Shown here piece by piece: positions 8,938-17,980 of a stretch of 64,000 nt of DNA; the first letter of the stretch is position 1; each line of letters opens with the position of its first letter. This DNA is from Janthinobacterium sp. GW458P (GTDB lineage: Bacteria; Pseudomonadota; Gammaproteobacteria; Burkholderiales; Burkholderiaceae_D): NCBI RefSeq assembly GCF_002127585.1, contig NZ_NEGZ01000004.1:76732-140731 (forward strand), written 5' to 3'. The notes under the pieces were generated by a model. That model ran no database searches. It was not told the DNA's origin and saw nothing but the letters and a program-made list of their open reading frames with translations. Both the position numbers and the translations under genes were made by a program.

Positions 8938-11025
8938 ATGAGTGCTGAATATCAAGTGAACGGCGCCGTTGCCGTCATTACCCTGGCCAACCCTCCCGTC
9001 AACGGCCTGGGACTGGCCACGCGCACGGCCGCCGTGGCCGGCATCCGCCAGGCGCTGGCCGACGAGACCGTCAAAGCCATCGTCATCACGGGCGCCGGCA
9101 AGGCATTCTCCGGCGGCGCCGACATCAAGGAATTCAATTCGCCCAAGGCCCTCACGGAACCGACCCTGCATACCCTGATCAATGTCGTCGAGCAATCCAC
9201 GAAGCCGGTGGTGGCGGCCATCCACAGCGTCTGCATGGGTGGCGGCCTGGAGCTGGCGCTGGGCTGCAATTACCGCGTGGTCGCGCCCGGCGCACAGATG
9301 GCCTTGCCTGAAGTCAAGCTCGGCATCTTGCCGGGCGCGGGCGGCACGCAGCGCCTGCCGCGCGTGCTGGGCCTGGAAATGGCCCTCAACATGATCGTCT
9401 CGGGCACGCCCGTGGCGTCCGACAAGCTGGCCGGCACGGCCCTGTTCGACGAAGTCATCGCGCCCGGCGCGGACTTGCTGGCCGCCGCCGTGGCCTTCGC
9501 CACGAAAGTGGCCGATGTGCGCCCGCTGCCGAAAGTGCGCGAGCGCAAGGTTGACTACCCGAACCACGAAGCGTTCCTGCAGTTTTCGCGCAATACCGTC
9601 AAAGCCATGTCCGGTCCGTTCCCCGCGCCGCTCAAATGCGTGGACGCCGTGGCGGCCGCCGTGACGATGAAATTCGACGATGGCCTCAAGTACGAGCGCG
9701 AACTGTTCATGCAGCTGGTGCAGTCGCCTGAATCGAAAGCCTTGCGCCACGCCTTCTTCGCCGAGCGTGTCGCCAGCAAGGTGCCCGACGTGCCGTCCGA
9801 CACGCCCGTGCGCGCCATCGCCAAGGCGGCGATCGTCGGCGCCGGTACCATGGGCGGCGGCATCGCCATGAATTTCGCCAACGCGGGCATCCCCGTGATG
9901 CTGCTGGAAACGAAGCAGGAAGCGCTGGACAAGGGCCTGGCCACCATCCGCAGGAATTATGAAAACACGGTCAGGAAGGGCAAGTTGACGCAGGACAAGG
10001 CCGAACAGCGCATCGCGCTCGTCTCCGGCACGCTGGCCTATGCCGACATCGCGCAAGCCGACATCGTCATCGAAGCCGTCTTCGAAGAGCTGGGCGTCAA
10101 GGAAACCGTGTTCAGACAGCTCGACGCCGTCATGAAGCCGGGCGCCATTCTCGCCTCGAACACCTCCACTTTAGACCTGGACAAGATCGCCGCGTTCACC
10201 GAGCGCCCGCAGGACGTGGTCGGCACGCATTTCTTCAGCCCGGCAAACGTGATGAAGCTGCTGGAAATCGTGCGTGGCAAGGCAACGGGCAAGGACGTGC
10301 TGGCCACGGCGCTGGCGTTGTCGAAAAAGCTCAAGAAGACGGGCGTCGTCTCGGGCGTATGCGACGGCTTCATCGGCAACCGCATGATCGAGCAATACAG
10401 CCGCCAGGCCGGCTTCCTGCTGGAAGAGGGCTGCCTGCCGGAGCAGGTCGACAAGGCGGTCGAGAAATTCGGTTTCGCCATGGGCCCGTTCCGCATGGCC
10501 GACCTGGCCGGCAACGACATCGGCTGGGCCATCCGCAAGCGCCGCTATGTGGAAAAGCCGGACGTCACGTATTCGCAGACGGCCGACCTGCTGTGCGAAC
10601 TGGGGCGCTTTGGCCAGAAGACGGGCGCCGGCTGGTATGACTACAAGGCGGGCGACCGCAAGGCGTATGCCTCGGAACAGGTCAACGCCATGATAGTCCG
10701 GCACTCGGCCGACATCGGCGTGGCGCGGCGCAAGATCGGCGACCAGGAAATCGTCGAACGCCTCGTGTACGCGCTCGTCAACGAGGGTGCGCGCATCCTG
10801 GAAGAGGGCATCGCCCTGCGCGCCTCGGACATCGACATGGTGTATCTGACGGGCTACGGCTTCCCCCTGTTCCGCGGCGGCCCCATGTTCTATGCCGATA
10901 CGGTCGGCTTGCCGAACGTACTCGACACCATCAATGGCTACGCGAAAGGCCGCCACGGCGAAGCGTGGACGCCGGCGCCCCTGCTGGTGAAACTGGCGGG
11001 CGAGGGCAAGGGATTCAATAGCTGA
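8938..11025 (+). CDS. Bifunctional enoyl-CoA hydratase / 3-hydroxyacyl-CoA dehydrogenase
   Basis: The protein (695 aa) would catalyse steps two and three of beta-oxidation. An N-terminal crotonase domain (about 1-190) has the oxyanion-hole CMGGGLELALG and the second acidic site LPEVKLGILPGAGGTQRLPR. An NAD-binding domain begins near 298 with AIVGAGTMGGGIA, and the dehydrogenase His lies in VGTHFFSPANVMKLLEIV. C-terminal 3HCDH repeats follow. The layout matches FadJ or the peroxisomal bifunctional enzyme more than a short PaaH. The ATG follows AAGGAAGAGAC. No thiolase is adjacent, but one lies at 16.3 kb with a similar upstream motif. Confidence 0.93.
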   Translation: MSAEYQVNGAVAVITLANPPVNGLGLATRTAAVAGIRQALADETVKAIVITGAGKAFSGGADIKEFNSPKALTEPTLHTLINVVEQSTKPVVAAIHSVCMGGGLELALGCNYRVVAPGAQMALPEVKLGILPGAGGTQRLPRVLGLEMALNMIVSGTPVASDKLAGTALFDEVIAPGADLLAAAVAFATKVADVRPLPKVRERKVDYPNHEAFLQFSRNTVKAMSGPFPAPLKCVDAVAAAVTMKFDDGLKYERELFMQLVQSPESKALRHAFFAERVASKVPDVPSDTPVRAIAKAAIVGAGTMGGGIAMNFANAGIPVMLLETKQEALDKGLATIRRNYENTVRKGKLTQDKAEQRIALVSGTLAYADIAQADIVIEAVFEELGVKETVFRQLDAVMKPGAILASNTSTLDLDKIAAFTERPQDVVGTHFFSPANVMKLLEIVRGKATGKDVLATALALSKKLKKTGVVSGVCDGFIGNRMIEQYSRQAGFLLEEGCLPEQVDKAVEKFGFAMGPFRMADLAGNDIGWAIRKRRYVEKPDVTYSQTADLLCELGRFGQKTGAGWYDYKAGDRKAYASEQVNAMIVRHSADIGVARRKIGDQEIVERLVYALVNEGARILEEGIALRASDIDMVYLTGYGFPLFRGGPMFYADTVGLPNVLDTINGYAKGRHGEAWTPAPLLVKLAGEGKGFNS

Positions 11026-11041
11026 TTCAGATGCTGAATGC

Positions 11042-11071
11042 AAAAAGGGCAGATTTCTCTGCCCTTTTTTT
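11042..11071. terminator. Bidirectional rho-independent terminator
   Basis: A 12-bp perfect stem (AAAAAGGGCAGA / TCTGCCCTTTTT) with a TTTC loop and flanking A and T runs lies between the convergent FadB-like gene and the hydrolase gene, so it can end transcription from both sides. Confidence 0.9.
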
Positions 11072-11906
11072 ATTTCTTCTTCGTCAGCATCTTGACCGCC
11101 TCGTTGACGATGACGGGGTTGTCCTTCTGGATGTAGGAGCCGGCGCCCGTGATGCGCTCGATGGCCGGCGCGCCGGAAAGGCGCTGCCAATCCTTTTCCT
11201 GGGCCCGCACGACGTCTTCAAACGAGCCCGTTTCCTCGATGCCGAACTTGTCGCGCACCAGCAGCATGGCGGGCAGGCGCAGCGGGCTGCTCATGTCGAC
11301 GTGCTGCAGGCATTGCGTCTGTGCATCGAATTCGGCCGATTCCGTACTGTTGAACATGAGCTTGCGCCGCGTCTTCACGAGCATGGCGTAGGTGAGCGCC
11401 TCCGTCTGCAGGCGGCTCCATTGCTGCGGATGCGTGGGGTCGAGCAGGACCAGGCCGGCCACGTCCTGCGGGTACAGCCTGGCGTACACGTACTGGTACA
11501 GCCCGCCCAGGCCATGGCCGACGAGCACATATGGCGGCTTCAGGCCTGCCTGCGCCAGCAGGGCGCGCTGCTGGGCGGCGATGGTGCAGGGGTCGCGCGG
11601 CGTGGCGGTCTTCTTGCTGTCGCCGTAGCCGGGGCGGTCGTAGACGAGCACGCGGTGCTGCTTTGCCACTTCGGGCACCACCTTGGCCCACACCTCCTTG
11701 CCGTCGCCCATGGCCGACTGGAAGATGACGGGCAAGCCGTCCTGGCCGCTCAGGGTATAGGCGATGCTCGCGTCGGGCAGGGCGGCCGTGGCGGGCACGC
11801 CCGGCGCGGCCGGGGTGGACGGCAGCAGGGAGCAGCCGGACAGCAGCAGGCCGGCGCCGGAGAGGAGCATGGTGCGCGCGCGGCGGCCGACGAATAGATG
11901 ATGCAT
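11070..11906 (-). CDS. Alpha/beta-hydrolase-fold lipoprotein, probably non-catalytic
   Basis: The 278-residue product starts with a lipoprotein signal (LLLSGC, lipidated Cys about 25) followed by an alpha/beta-hydrolase fold (VYDRPGYGDS, LVLLDPTHP). The nucleophile elbow reads VLVGHGLGGLYQ, where active relatives have GHSLGG, and the late catalytic position reads GAGSYIQKDNP where relatives usually have GSGHYIQ. I checked the codons: GGC and TCC, so these are real substitutions in this sequence. It may bind a ligand rather than hydrolyse it, or have changed chemistry. The upstream frame continues through a VOC gene and is not part of it. Confidence 0.82.
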   Translation of the reverse strand: MHHLFVGRRARTMLLSGAGLLLSGCSLLPSTPAAPGVPATAALPDASIAYTLSGQDGLPVIFQSAMGDGKEVWAKVVPEVAKQHRVLVYDRPGYGDSKKTATPRDPCTIAAQQRALLAQAGLKPPYVLVGHGLGGLYQYVYARLYPQDVAGLVLLDPTHPQQWSRLQTEALTYAMLVKTRRKLMFNSTESAEFDAQTQCLQHVDMSSPLRLPAMLLVRDKFGIEETGSFEDVVRAQEKDWQRLSGAPAIERITGAGSYIQKDNPVIVNEAVKMLTKKK

Positions 11907-12006
11907 GAATCTCCTTCTTGGTTCACTGCCCGGTATGGCGTGCCAGCCATTATAGGCAAATCGTCTGGAAGTGGAAATGCCGAACAGAAGCGCATTTCCC
12001 GTCCTG

Positions 12007-12405
12007 TCAGCCGGCGTCGGCACGATGGCAGACGGCTTCGATGCGGTTGCCGTCGGGATCGAACAGGAAGGCCGCGTAGTAGCTGGCGTGATAGTGGCGC
12101 AGCCCGGGCGCGCCCAGGTCGAAGCCGCCGTGGGCCAGGCCCGCCTGCCAGAAGGCGTCCACGGCGGCCCGCGTGGACGCCTTGAAGCAGCAATGGCGGC
12201 GCGGCGCATCGTCGGGCTGCGGGCCCAGGCGCACGGAAAAATAGCTGCGTCCGGGGTGGTCCGCATCGCTGCGCTCGCCGTAGCCTATCCAGGCGTTGGC
12301 ATGGTCGCTGCCCGCCTTGGGCACGTCCAGCGCGGCAAAGACGGCGTCATAGAAGCGCTCGGCGCGTTCCAGGTCGCTGACGGTGAGGGAAACGTGATCG
12401 AGCAT
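12007..12405 (-). CDS. VOC (glyoxalase/bleomycin-resistance) family protein
   Basis: A 132-residue single-module VOC protein beginning MLDHVSLTVSDLERAERFYDAV, the usual first beta-alpha-beta unit, and ending with FLFDPDGNRIEAVCH, where Glu is the usual metal ligand. Such proteins are metal-dependent lyases, dioxygenases or binding proteins, and the substrate cannot be told. An alternative in-frame ATG at 12435 would add 10 residues, but family alignment favours MLDHVSL. It is 100 bp upstream of the hydrolase lipoprotein and may share its transcript. Confidence 0.85.
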   Translation of the reverse strand: MLDHVSLTVSDLERAERFYDAVFAALDVPKAGSDHANAWIGYGERSDADHPGRSYFSVRLGPQPDDAPRRHCCFKASTRAAVDAFWQAGLAHGGFDLGAPGLRHYHASYYAAFLFDPDGNRIEAVCHRADAG

Positions 12406-12504
12406 GGGCACTCCGCAGAAAACAGGGACGGCCATAGCATAGCCCGGATCGGGGTCGCCGTGGGCGGTAGTGACCGAGTGGCGCTGCGGGCGGGAAACTG
12501 CCGG

Positions 12505-12750
12505 TCAACTCGCCGCCTGGCGCGCCAGGCGGGCCGCGATATGCCGGCTCAGCTGCTGCACGCGGGGCGCGAACAGCATCACGGCGCAGAAGGCCACGGG
12601 CCAGGCGGCGAAAAACGCATGGCGCCAGCGGGGCAGGAAGTCGGCCTGCAGGCCGATATTGAGCCAGGTGACCCAGGCGCTCATCAGCAAGGTCATGACG
12701 AACGACATCAGCAGGGCAAACACGAAACGCAGGCGCAGGGCATCGGACAT
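12505..12750 (-). CDS. DUF2798 small membrane protein
   Basis: An 81-residue protein with two predicted membrane helices (about 8-30 and 44-65), separated by a short charged loop. It has the DUF2798 pattern of (S/A)FxMTxxMSxxVTWLNxGL near the start and FxxAWPVAFxxVxxFAPxVxxL in the second helix. Function is unknown for the family. It is divergently placed from the LysR gene 113 bp away, so it is a plausible target of that regulator. Confidence 0.85.
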   Translation of the reverse strand: MSDALRLRFVFALLMSFVMTLLMSAWVTWLNIGLQADFLPRWRHAFFAAWPVAFCAVMLFAPRVQQLSRHIAARLARQAAS

Positions 12751-12863
12751 GGTGTATTTTTCATGAAAATGGAAGAGATGCCAGCGTAACGACTTGCAGC
12801 AATCTATACTAGAGCCATATTTTTAATTTCAAATTCCATAAATGAAACCATGCTTGAGGAATC

Positions 12864-13811
12864 ATGCTCGATGACCTAGCCCTGTTTGTCTCCATCGTCG
12901 AGGCGGGCAGCCTGCACGCGGCCGCCGTCAAGGAAGATTTGCCGGCCGCCACCGTCACGCGCCGGCTGCAAAAGCTGGAAGGCCAGCTCGGCTACCGCTT
13001 GCTCAACCGCAGCGCGCGCCGCCTGCAGCCGACGGCGGAAGGCTGGCAATACTATGAACAGTGCCGGCCCCTGGTCCACGCCCTGCGGCAAGCCACGCAG
13101 CAGCTCGACGCCAGCCTGGCGGCCGTCTCCGGCACCATCCGCGTGCTGGCGCCCGTCAACTTCGCCAGCGGCCTGCTGACGCCCGCCTGGGTCAGCTTCA
13201 TGCAGCAGTATCCGGACATCCGCCTGGAGCTGGAACTGTCGAACCTGCTGCAAGACCTGGTGGGCAGCGGCGCCGACCTGGCCATCCGCGTGGGCGCGCT
13301 CGACGATTCCTCGCTGATGCAGCGCCGCCTGGGCAGCGCTTCGCTGGTGATGGTGGCCGCGCCCGCTTACCTGGCCCGCGCCGGCGTGCCGCAGGACTTG
13401 CAGGCACTGGAACAGCACGAGTTGATCGTGGCCGAGCCGCTGCGCAGCTGGCGCTTGCGCCGGCCCGGCGACGGCGCCGAGATGGTGATCGCGCCGCAGG
13501 CGCGCCTGCGCGTCAACGAGATGCGCCTGGCCGTGGAGATGGCCGACGCCGGCATCGGCATCCTGCTGTGTCCGTTACTGCAATGCCGCGACGAGGTGGC
13601 CCGGGGCAGCCTCGTGCGCGTGCTGCCCGACTGGATGCCGCAGCCGCGCCACGTCTACGCCGTGTGGACGCAGCGGCGCTACCTGCCGGCCCGCGTGCGC
13701 GTGCTGCTCGAACACCTGGCCGCGTTCGCGGAAAACAATCCGCTGTTGAACGAGGACTTGGACGAGCGGCATGCCGTTGACGCCCATGCCGGCCGCAGTC
13801 CATTCCCGTAA
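12864..13811 (+). CDS. LysR-family transcriptional regulator
   Basis: The 315-residue protein has an N-terminal winged helix-turn-helix (about 1-60, LDDLALFVSIVEAGSLHAAA through GYRLLNRSARRLQPT) and a periplasmic-binding-like effector domain (about 90-290, IRVLAPVNFASGLLTPAWVSF). The PxxTVTRRLQKLE recognition helix is of the CrgA/DsdC-like type. LysR proteins usually act on a divergent gene, here the DUF2798 membrane protein. The effector is not predictable. Confidence 0.9.
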   Translation: MLDDLALFVSIVEAGSLHAAAVKEDLPAATVTRRLQKLEGQLGYRLLNRSARRLQPTAEGWQYYEQCRPLVHALRQATQQLDASLAAVSGTIRVLAPVNFASGLLTPAWVSFMQQYPDIRLELELSNLLQDLVGSGADLAIRVGALDDSSLMQRRLGSASLVMVAAPAYLARAGVPQDLQALEQHELIVAEPLRSWRLRRPGDGAEMVIAPQARLRVNEMRLAVEMADAGIGILLCPLLQCRDEVARGSLVRVLPDWMPQPRHVYAVWTQRRYLPARVRVLLEHLAAFAENNPLLNEDLDERHAVDAHAGRSPFP

Positions 13812-13931
13812 GTAATTACCGAGCGCTTGTACTTCTTGCTGGGAACGCGTTAAGATAAAGCGGCCCCGCTTACCAAGCTGGCAATCGGTGTTGTTTGTCG
13901 TGCCATCCCGTCCATCCACATGAGAGATGCA

Positions 13932-14135
13932 ATGAAATATCTGATCGTTCCCTGCCTGTTGGCCATGACCGGCTGCGAGGTGCTGTATGACGCGAACCGG
14001 GACAAGATCGGCGAGTACTGCAACAGCCTGAACAATTTCGACGACCGCAATGCCTGCCGCAAGCGCAACCAGACCAGCTACCAGGAATACGTGCAGCAGC
14101 GCGACCAGCTGAAAAACGGCAAGAACGCCAAGTAA
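13932..14135 (+). CDS. Small putative lipoprotein
   Basis: A 67-residue product whose start ATG follows GAGAG. MKYLIVPCLLAMTGCEVLYD gives a short lipoprotein signal with lipobox AMTGC (Cys about 15). The mature part is small, charged and has two further cysteines (YCNSLNNFDDRNACRKR) that could form a disulphide. No family is recognised. The transcript ends at a strong terminator just downstream. Confidence 0.7.
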   Translation: MKYLIVPCLLAMTGCEVLYDANRDKIGEYCNSLNNFDDRNACRKRNQTSYQEYVQQRDQLKNGKNAK

Positions 14136-14163
14136 GCGGCCGCCGCTGGCGCCGCCGGTAAAA

Positions 14164-14193
14164 AAAACGCCGCTGACAAGTCAGCGGCGTTTT
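14164..14193. terminator. Rho-independent terminator
   Basis: A stem of ACGCCGCTGA / TCAGCGGCGT with loop CAAG, extended by A and T runs on the two sides. It serves the small lipoprotein gene and probably also the convergent transporter gene. Confidence 0.88.
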
Positions 14194-14234
14194 GCATGGC
14201 GGCGCCCGGCCTTGCGGCCGGGGTTTGCACCGTA

Positions 14235-15935
14235 TCAATCGTCGGCGTAGATGTTGTTGTCCTTGGTTTCCTTGACGAACAGGGTGCCGATGACCACCGT
14301 CGCCAGGGCCACGACGATCGGGTACCACAGGCCGTAATAGATGTCGCCCTTGAAGGCCACCAGCGCGAAGGCCGTGGTCGGCAGCAGGCCGCCGAACCAG
14401 CCGTTGCCGATATGGTAGGGCAGGGACATCGAGGTGTAGCGTATGCGCGTCGGGAACATTTCCACCAGCATGGCGGCGATCGGGCCGTACACCATGGTCA
14501 CGTACAGCACCAGGATAAACAGCAGCAGCACGACCATCGGCTTGTTGATCTGCTCCGGATCGGCCTTGGCCGGATAGCCCGCTTCCTTGATGCCGGCGCC
14601 GATTTCTTTCTTGAACGCTGCTTCATGGGCCTTGCTTTCCGCATCGAAGTTCAGACCATCGGGCGTCATGACGGCATTAAACGACGTAAATTCCTTTGTG
14701 CCGATGCGTACCTTGGCGATGCTGCCGGCCGGTGCCGCTTCCTTCGTGTAGTTGACCGAGCTGTTCGACAGGAAGCCGGCGGCGATGTCGCACGACGATG
14801 GGAACTTCTTGGTACCCGTCATATTGAACTGGAAGTGGCAGGAGGCGGGATCGGCCACCACCACCACTGGCGAGTTCTTCAGTGCCGCTTCCAGCTGCGG
14901 ATTGGCGAAGTGGGTCAGGCCGTTGAAGATGGGGAAGTAGGTGGCCGCGGCGATCAGGCAGCCGCCGAGGATGATGTATTTGCGGCCCAGGCGGTCGGAC
15001 AGGCTGCCGAAGAACAGGAAGAACGGCGTGGCCAGCAGCAGGGCGATGGCGACCAGGATGGTGGCCGTGGCCAGGTCCACTTTCAGGGTCTGGGTCATGA
15101 AGAACAGGGCGTAGAACTGGCCCGTGTACCAGACGACGGCCTGGCCGGCCGTCAGGCCGATCAGGGCCAGGATGACGATCTTCAGGTTTTTCCATTTGCC
15201 GAACGCTTCCGTCAGCGGCGCTTTCGAGGTCTTGCCTTCGGCTTTCATCTTGGCAAACGCCGGCGATTCGTTCATGGCCAGGCGGATCCAGACGGAGATG
15301 GCCAGCAGCAGGACGGAGACGAGGAAGGGCACGCGCCAGCCCCAGGCTTCAAACTCTTTCTCGCCCGTGGCCAGGCGGGTGCCCAGGATGACGATCAGCG
15401 ACAGGAAAAAGCCCAGCGTTGCCGTTGTCTGTATCCACGCCGTGAATGCGCCGCGCTTGCCTTCAGGGGCGTGCTCGGCCACGTAGGTGGCTGCGCCGCC
15501 GTATTCGCCGCCCAGCGCCAGGCCTTGCAGGATGCGCAGGATGACGAGGATGATCGGTGCGGCGATGCCGATGGAGGCGTGGCCCGGCAGCAGGCCGACG
15601 ATGAAGGTGGAGCCGCCCATGATCAGGATCGTGATCAGGAAGGTGTATTTGCGGCCGATCATGTCGCCCAGGCGGCCGAAGACCAGCGCGCCGAACGGGC
15701 GCACGATGAAGCCGGCGGCAAAGGCCAGCAGGGCGAAAATGAAGGTGGTCGTGGGGTCGCCGATGAAGAATTGCTTGGCGATGATGGAAGCGAGCGAGCC
15801 GTACAGGTAAAAATCGTACCATTCAAACACGGTGCCGAGCGAAGATGCAAAGATGACCTTGCGTTCTTCTGGCGTAATCGGCGTTCCTTTGGTGGAAATT
15901 TTCCGCACGTCGGCCGGGCCGGATGATGATGCCAT
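14235..15935 (-). CDS. MFS transporter, metabolite:H+ symporter (MHS/ShiA-ProP) family
   Basis: A 566-residue inner-membrane permease. The amino half shows the family signature (FEWYDFYLYGSLASII, RPFGALVFGRLGDMIGRKYT) and GGEYGGAATYVAEHAP, typical of MHS symporters for organic acids or osmolytes. The protein is about 120 residues longer than ProP (about 500) or ShiA (about 440). The extra sequence lies at about residues 340-455, between predicted membrane helices, and contains two Cys (SCHF, SSCD). The substrate is unknown. It is divergent from the thiolase gene. Confidence 0.9.
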   Translation of the reverse strand: MASSSGPADVRKISTKGTPITPEERKVIFASSLGTVFEWYDFYLYGSLASIIAKQFFIGDPTTTFIFALLAFAAGFIVRPFGALVFGRLGDMIGRKYTFLITILIMGGSTFIVGLLPGHASIGIAAPIILVILRILQGLALGGEYGGAATYVAEHAPEGKRGAFTAWIQTTATLGFFLSLIVILGTRLATGEKEFEAWGWRVPFLVSVLLLAISVWIRLAMNESPAFAKMKAEGKTSKAPLTEAFGKWKNLKIVILALIGLTAGQAVVWYTGQFYALFFMTQTLKVDLATATILVAIALLLATPFFLFFGSLSDRLGRKYIILGGCLIAAATYFPIFNGLTHFANPQLEAALKNSPVVVVADPASCHFQFNMTGTKKFPSSCDIAAGFLSNSSVNYTKEAAPAGSIAKVRIGTKEFTSFNAVMTPDGLNFDAESKAHEAAFKKEIGAGIKEAGYPAKADPEQINKPMVVLLLFILVLYVTMVYGPIAAMLVEMFPTRIRYTSMSLPYHIGNGWFGGLLPTTAFALVAFKGDIYYGLWYPIVVALATVVIGTLFVKETKDNNIYADD

Positions 15936-16309
15936 GGTTTGTCTCCCTATGTTTTATAGTGAACCGTTGCCGAGGTCTTTATTGACCATTCTTGCAACAG
16001 CTTGGAGGCGAGTGTGTTCTCGAAACCTTACGTCATGCTTGCTTGAAACTTACGCGAAGCTTACAAAGTGAGGGTTGCCGCAACTTTGCGAACGACCGTA
16101 CTTAAATGTGCTATTCTGCTTGCGAGCTAGGTAATCGTCAGGAAATTCTTGTGGATTTATGACAAACAGAACCGGATGCAATACAAGGCGCCGACTGCTA
16201 GCAGTTGGCAACGCGGTAGGGCGCCGCTGATGGAAGTCAGAAATCACAAGAATTTATTGGGCTTACTTAACATCATTGACCACATAACATTCCCACAAGG
16301 AGACACAGC
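15936..16309. other. Divergent promoter region, transporter/thiolase
   Basis: A 374-bp gap without a credible gene. It holds the ACGACCGT operator candidate, a possible -10 TATTCT (16112-16117) directed to the thiolase, and AGGAGAC before the thiolase ATG. No other structure was seen. Confidence 0.6.
16084..16107. promoter_or_regulatory. Candidate fatty-acid operator upstream of thiolase
   Basis: TTTGCGAACGACCGTACTTA shows partial dyad symmetry about ACGACCGT (16092-16099). It shares the exact 10-mer ACGACCGTAC with the acyl-CoA ligase upstream site. It would overlap the -35 region if TATTCT at 16112 is the -10, consistent with repression. Confidence 0.5.
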
Positions 16310-17488
16310 ATGAATGAAGCCGTCATCGTATCGACCGCCCGCACGGGCCTGGCCAAGTCCTGGAAGGGCGCGTTCAACATGACGCACGGCGCCACCCTGG
16401 GCGGCCACGTGCTGGCGGCCGCCGTCGAGCGCGCGCGCATCGAGGCGGAGGAAGTGGAAGACGTGCTGGTCGGCTGCGCCTTTCCCGAAGGCGCCACGGG
16501 CGGCAATATCGCGCGCCAGGTGGCCCTGCGCGGCGGCTGCCCCGTGACCACGGCCGGCATGACCGTCAACCGCTTCTGTTCCTCGGGCTTGCAGGCCATC
16601 GCCCTGGCGGCGCAGCGCATCATCGCCGGCGAAGGCGATATCTATGCGGCGGGCGGCGTGGAATCAATTTCCTGCGTGCAAAATGAAATGAATACGCATA
16701 TGTATCGCGACGTCTGGCTGCAGCAGCACAAGCCGGAAGTGTACTGGCCCATGCTGCAGACGGCCGAAACGGTGGCAAAACGCTACCAGATTTCGCGCGA
16801 GCGCCAGGACGTGTACGGCGCGCAAAGCCAGCAGCGCGCAGCAAGCGCCCAGGCGGCCGGCCTGTTCGACGCGGAAATCGTGCCCATGACCACCATCATG
16901 GGCGTGGCTGACAAGGCCAGCGGCATGCTGGTGTCGCGCGAAGTGACGATTGCCGCCGACGAAGGCATCCGTGCCGACACGACGTATGACGGCGTGGCGA
17001 AGATCCGCCCGGCCATTCCCGGCGGCGTCATCAGCGCCGGCAACGCCAGCCAGTTTTCCGACGGCGCGGCGATGGCCATCGTCATGAACGCGAAAGTGGC
17101 CGAAGCGAAAGGCTTGCAGCCGCTGGGCGTCTTCCGCGGCTTTGCCGTGGCCGGCTGCGAACCCGATGAAATGGGCATCGGCCCCGTGTACGCCATTCCC
17201 AAGCTGCTGAAAAAGGCGGGCTTGACGGTGGCTGACATCGGCCTGTGGGAACTCAATGAAGCGTTCGCCGTGCAGGTGCTGTATTGCGCCGACACCCTGG
17301 GCATTCCCATGGACCGCCTGAACGTCAACGGCGGCGCCATTGCCGTCGGCCACCCCTACGGCGTGTCGGGCGCGCGCCTGACGGGCCACGCCTTGATCGA
17401 AGGCAAGCGCCGCGGCGTCAAATACGTGGTCGTGACCATGTGCATCGGCGGCGGACAGGGCGCGGCCGGCCTGTTTGAAGTGCTGTAA
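16310..17488 (+). CDS. Acetyl-CoA C-acyltransferase (thiolase)
   Basis: A 392-residue thiolase that cleaves 3-ketoacyl-CoA to acetyl-CoA and a shortened acyl-CoA. The nucleophilic Cys is C90 in [10 protein letters not shown], the His lies in [16 protein letters not shown] and the second Cys in [13 protein letters not shown]. The length and ELNEAFAVQ motif are typical of degradative FadA/FadI types. The ATG follows AGGAGACACAGC. No hydratase/dehydrogenase gene is adjacent; the FadB-like protein at 8.9 kb is the likely partner. Confidence 0.94.
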   Translation: MNEAVIVSTARTGLAKSWKGAFNMTHGATLGGHVLAAAVERARIEAEEVEDVLVGCAFPEGATGGNIARQVALRGGCPVTTAGMTVNRFCSSGLQAIALAAQRIIAGEGDIYAAGGVESISCVQNEMNTHMYRDVWLQQHKPEVYWPMLQTAETVAKRYQISRERQDVYGAQSQQRAASAQAAGLFDAEIVPMTTIMGVADKASGMLVSREVTIAADEGIRADTTYDGVAKIRPAIPGGVISAGNASQFSDGAAMAIVMNAKVAEAKGLQPLGVFRGFAVAGCEPDEMGIGPVYAIPKLLKKAGLTVADIGLWELNEAFAVQVLYCADTLGIPMDRLNVNGGAIAVGHPYGVSGARLTGHALIEGKRRGVKYVVVTMCIGGGQGAAGLFEVL

Positions 17489-17615
17489 TGTTTGCGTGAA
17501 CCCAGTCTGCGGGCGGCTTCCAGGGCCGCCCGTTTTCCTTGTACGGCCACTTCCTGCAGAGTGCGCCGATAGCGGTTACAGTAATGCTTCATTAATAAAC
17601 AAGCAGCCTGCCACC

Positions 17616-17918
17616 ATGATCAAGCACATTGTTTTTTGGAAACTCAAAGACCACGCCGAAGGCGCCGACCGCGCCACCAACGCCCTGAAACTGAAAGCCC
17701 TGCTCGACGCCTGTTCGGACCTGGTGCCCGGCATATTGAAATTCGAGGCGGCCGTGGCCCAGCCGGGCCTGGAAGCGAGCTACGACATCGTGCTCTACAG
17801 CGAGTTCGCCAGCCGCGCAGCGCTCGACGCCTACCAGAACCATCCCGAGCACGTGAAAATCAAGCCGTTTTTTGGCGCCGTGCGCGAAGCGCGGCAGTGT
17901 ATGGACTATGAGATTTAA
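17616..17918 (+). CDS. Dabb (stress-responsive A/B barrel) family protein
   Basis: A 100-residue ferredoxin-like barrel starting MIKHIVFWKLKDHAEG, the usual Dabb opening, and containing the YDIVLYSEFASRAALDAYQNHPEH segment in which the Asp and His residues are conserved. Dabb proteins are small dimers; some act in olivetolic-acid-like cyclisation and most have no known role. The gene stands alone 128 bp after the thiolase. Confidence 0.87.
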   Translation: MIKHIVFWKLKDHAEGADRATNALKLKALLDACSDLVPGILKFEAAVAQPGLEASYDIVLYSEFASRAALDAYQNHPEHVKIKPFFGAVREARQCMDYEI

Positions 17919-17980
17919 TGATTGAATTACCCCAGCCCTTCGCTTTAGGGTTCAGCTTGTTCATCCAATAAGGAGCATTC

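Noticed and set aside
11907..12266. Upstream extension of the hydrolase lipoprotein to 398 codons
   Set aside because: It would overlap the VOC gene out of frame and put a lipoprotein signal in the middle of the protein.
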